Assembly: GCF_001541225.1 (NCBI RefSeq)
Contig: NZ_LMTS01000033.1
Coordinates: 1 to 33,855 of the forward strand
Source of the DNA: Variovorax sp. WDL1
GTDB lineage: Bacteria > Pseudomonadota > Gammaproteobacteria > Burkholderiales > Burkholderiaceae_C
Direction of reading: 5' to 3'
DNA: 33,855 nucleotides
In this document: piece after piece, positions 31,746-33,855 of the stretch
Numbering within the stretch: the stretch's first letter is position 1
Layout of the letters: every line of letters starts with the position of its first letter
Position numbers and translations under genes: made by a program
Notes under the pieces: generated by a model
What the model saw: the letters and a program-made list of their open reading frames with translations, nothing else
Databases searched by the model: none
What the model was told of the DNA's origin: nothing

Positions 31746-33855
31746 TGCGCATCGATCCCGCCAGCCATCTGCAGCCCGCCGGCACCGTGCTGCCTCCCAA
31801 CGAGGTCTGCGCCCGGCTCGCGCGCCGCCTCGCGGCCGAGACCGAGGGCGAAGTGCTGTTCGACGATGCCTCGCGCGGCCGCTACGCCACCGACGCCTCC
31901 ATCTACCAGATCATGCCGGTGGGCGTGCTCGTGCCGAAGACCGAGCGCGACGTCGCCGCCGCCATCGACATCGCGCGCGACCTGCAGGTGCCGGTGCTGG
32001 CGCGCGGCGGCGGCACCAGCCAGTGCGGCCAGACCACCGGCGCGGCGCTGGTGATCGACAACAGCAAGCACATGCGGCGCGTGCTCGAGCTCGACGTGGC
32101 GCAGCGCCGCGTCACCGTCGAGCCGGGCCTGGTGCTGGACCACCTCAACGCGCAGCTCAAGCCGCACGGCCTGTGGTTCCCGGTCGATGTCTCCACCAGC
32201 GCCCAGGCGACGCTGGGCGGCATGGCGGGCAACAACTCCTGCGGCTCGCGCTCGATCGCCTACGGCAACATGGTGCACAACGTGCTCGGCGCGAGCGCCT
32301 GGCTGTCGGACGGCGAACTGGTGGACTTCGGCCCCGTCGCCACGCTCGGCGCGCGCGCCGCCGGCATCGCCCAGCACGTGCAGCAGCTGGCACGGCAGCA
32401 CCGCGCCGAGATCGCCGAGCGCTGGCCCAAGGTGATGCGGCGCGTCGCCGGCTACAACCTCGACATCTTCGACAACCAGAGCGAGCGGCCCTACACCGCC
32501 GACGGCAGTGTCAACCTGGCCCACCTGCTGATAGGCGCCGAGGGAACGCTGGCCTACACCCGCAGCTTGACGCTGCAGCTTGCCGAGCTGCCCCGCGCCA
32601 AGGTGCTGGGCGTCGTCAACTTCGCGAGCTTCCACGCCGCAATGGATTCGGCCCAGCACATCGTGAAGCTGGGCCCCACCGCCGTCGAGCTGGTCGACCG
32701 CACGATGATCGAGCTGAGCCTCGCCAACCCGGCCTTCAAGCCGACCATCGAGAAGGCGCTGATCGGCAAGCCCGCCGCCATCCTGCTGGTCGAGTTCTCG
32801 GGCGGGGACCGCGCCGCCCTGCTGCGCCAACTGCAGCAGCTGGCCGAGCTGATGGGCGACCTGGGCCTGCCCGACAGCGTGGTGCGCATGCCCGAGGAGG
32901 CCGCGCAGAAGAACCTGTGGGAGGTGCGCAAGGCCGGCCTCAACATCATGATGAGCCTCAAGGGCGACGGCAAGCCGGTCAGCTTCATCGAGGACTGCGC
33001 CGTGCCGCTCGAGCACCTGGCCGCCTACACCGACGGCCTCACCGAGGTCTTCGCGAAGCACGGCACGCGCGGCACCTGGTATGCCCATGCATCGGTGGGC
33101 ACGCTGCACGTGCGGCCCATTCTCGACATGCGCATCGACGGCGCCGCGAAGATGCGCGCCATCGCCGAGGAAGCCGGCGAGCTGGTGCGCAAGTACAAGG
33201 GCGCCTTCAGCGGCGAGCACGGCGACGGCCTGTGCCGCGGCGAGTGGATCGAGTGGCAGTTCGGCCCTGCGATCAACGAGGCCTTCCGCGCCATCAAGAA
33301 CAAGCTGGACCCGATCGGCCTCTTCAACCCCGGCAAGATCATCGACCCGCCGAAGATGGACGACGGCGCCCTCTTCCGCTTCGCCCCCGCCTCCGCGCCT
33401 CGGCCTTACAAGCGCATCCCCATCACCCCCGTGCTCGACTGGTCCGCCTGGAACGTGCAGGCCGATCCGGTGACCGAGGAGACCACCCCGCCCGGCACCG
33501 GCGGCGACGTCACCGGCGGCTTCGCCAAGGCCGTCGAGATGTGCAACAACAACGGCCACTGCCGCAAGTTCGACGCCGGCACCATGTGCCCCAGCTACCG
33601 CGTCACGCGCGACGAGCAGCACCTCACGCGCGGGCGCGCCAACACGCTGCGCCTGGCGCTCTCGGGCCAGCTCGGCCCCGACGCCTTCACCGGCGACGCC
33701 GTTCGCGACGCCATGGACCTGTGCGTCGGCTGCAAGGGCTGCAAGCGCGACTGCCCGACCGGCGTCGACATGGCGAAGATGAAGATCGAGTTCCTCGCCC
33801 ACTACAAGAGGAAGCACGGCCACACGCTCGCCGAGCGGCTGGTCGCCCGCCTGCC
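31745..33855 (+). CDS. FAD-linked oxidase fused to an Fe-S domain (D-2-hydroxyacid/lactate dehydrogenase-like), 3' end outside window
   Basis: 703 residues are visible and the frame is open at the window end. The N-terminal FAD-binding type 4 domain has 'GVLVPKTERDVAAAIDIARD', 'PVLARGGGTSQCGQTTG' and 'GGMAGNNSCGSRSIAYG'; the C-terminal cap of the oxidase ends near 'FSGEHGDGLCRGEW' and 'LDPIGLFNPGKII'. After a linker (about 535-590) a ferredoxin-like domain begins, with 'CVGCKGCKRDCPTG' as a [4Fe-4S] ligand set. This is the GlcD-GlcF fusion layout of respiratory D-lactate/glycolate-type dehydrogenases (YdiJ/Dld-II group). ATG 31745 overlaps the gntR stop. With the glyoxylate aminotransferase it would fit oxidation of a 2-hydroxyacid such as glycolate followed by transamination. 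Confidence 0.9.
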   Translation, partial: MRIDPASHLQPAGTVLPPNEVCARLARRLAAETEGEVLFDDASRGRYATDASIYQIMPVGVLVPKTERDVAAAIDIARDLQVPVLARGGGTSQCGQTTGAALVIDNSKHMRRVLELDVAQRRVTVEPGLVLDHLNAQLKPHGLWFPVDVSTSAQATLGGMAGNNSCGSRSIAYGNMVHNVLGASAWLSDGELVDFGPVATLGARAAGIAQHVQQLARQHRAEIAERWPKVMRRVAGYNLDIFDNQSERPYTADGSVNLAHLLIGAEGTLAYTRSLTLQLAELPRAKVLGVVNFASFHAAMDSAQHIVKLGPTAVELVDRTMIELSLANPAFKPTIEKALIGKPAAILLVEFSGGDRAALLRQLQQLAELMGDLGLPDSVVRMPEEAAQKNLWEVRKAGLNIMMSLKGDGKPVSFIEDCAVPLEHLAAYTDGLTEVFAKHGTRGTWYAHASVGTLHVRPILDMRIDGAAKMRAIAEEAGELVRKYKGAFSGEHGDGLCRGEWIEWQFGPAINEAFRAIKNKLDPIGLFNPGKIIDPPKMDDGALFRFAPASAPRPYKRIPITPVLDWSAWNVQADPVTEETTPPGTGGDVTGGFAKAVEMCNNNGHCRKFDAGTMCPSYRVTRDEQHLTRGRANTLRLALSGQLGPDAFTGDAVRDAMDLCVGCKGCKRDCPTGVDMAKMKIEFLAHYKRKHGHTLAERLVARL

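Overview
The window is a GC-rich stretch of chromosome that looks betaproteobacterial, most likely from a Variovorax-like or other Comamonadaceae member. Supporting signs are the many 'Bug'-type tripartite tricarboxylate transporter receptors typical of the group, the style of the transketolase and GAPDH genes, and tight operons with 1-4 nt overlaps. I see no rRNA, tRNA, CRISPR array, insertion sequence or phage genes. All assignments come from reading translations by eye; no database search was run.

Layout. (1) 1-6276, housekeeping: the 3' part of a large extracytoplasmic-looking protein with a Pro-Ala repeat linker, then murU and speD (minus strand, overlapping), divergent from tkt-gap, which ends at a clear terminator. 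(2) 6312-15816, a defence-type island: a metallo-beta-lactamase-fold protein that has lost its metal ligands (minus strand) faces a fully overlapping operon of half-size HsdS, HsdM, RhuM, full-size HsdS, HsdR and a YgjP/DUF45 zinc peptidase. (3) 15770-17583, a coupled minus-strand pair (M14 carboxypeptidase-like protein and alpha/beta hydrolase) whose 3' end overlaps the end of the restriction operon. (4) 17584-20550, small hypothetical genes, two VOC-fold proteins divergent from a TetR regulator, and a 3-methyladenine DNA glycosylase. (5) 20538-25793, a 1751-residue FAAL-ACP-C-A-PCP lipopeptide synthetase without a release domain. (6) 26077-28593, an 838-residue protein divergent from it. (7) 28669-33855, a catabolic locus: Bug receptor and serine/alanine-glyoxylate aminotransferase on one strand, GntR regulator and a fused FAD/Fe-S oxidase on the other, with a duplicated operator between them.

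The most unusual gene is the 838-residue protein at 26077-28593. Residues 356-500 can be aligned by eye, almost without gaps around the active site, to the Josephin (ataxin-3) cysteine-protease fold: Gln356, Cys361, His454 and an acidic Glu469 where Josephins carry Asn or Asp. A second region (about 518-645) looks like a degenerate copy, and a basic RKRK cluster precedes the first. This fits a secreted deubiquitinase-like effector aimed at a eukaryotic host. Its divergent neighbour would make an acylated amino acid or small lipopeptide. A functional link between the two rests only on position.

The restriction island is the second unusual unit. It encodes two specificity subunits of different architecture for one methylase and one translocase, plus three accessory proteins (RhuM, a zinc peptidase and a pseudo-metallo-beta-lactamase). 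The rhuM-hsdS part looks less GC-rich than hsdM and hsdR, as expected of an exchanged specificity cassette.
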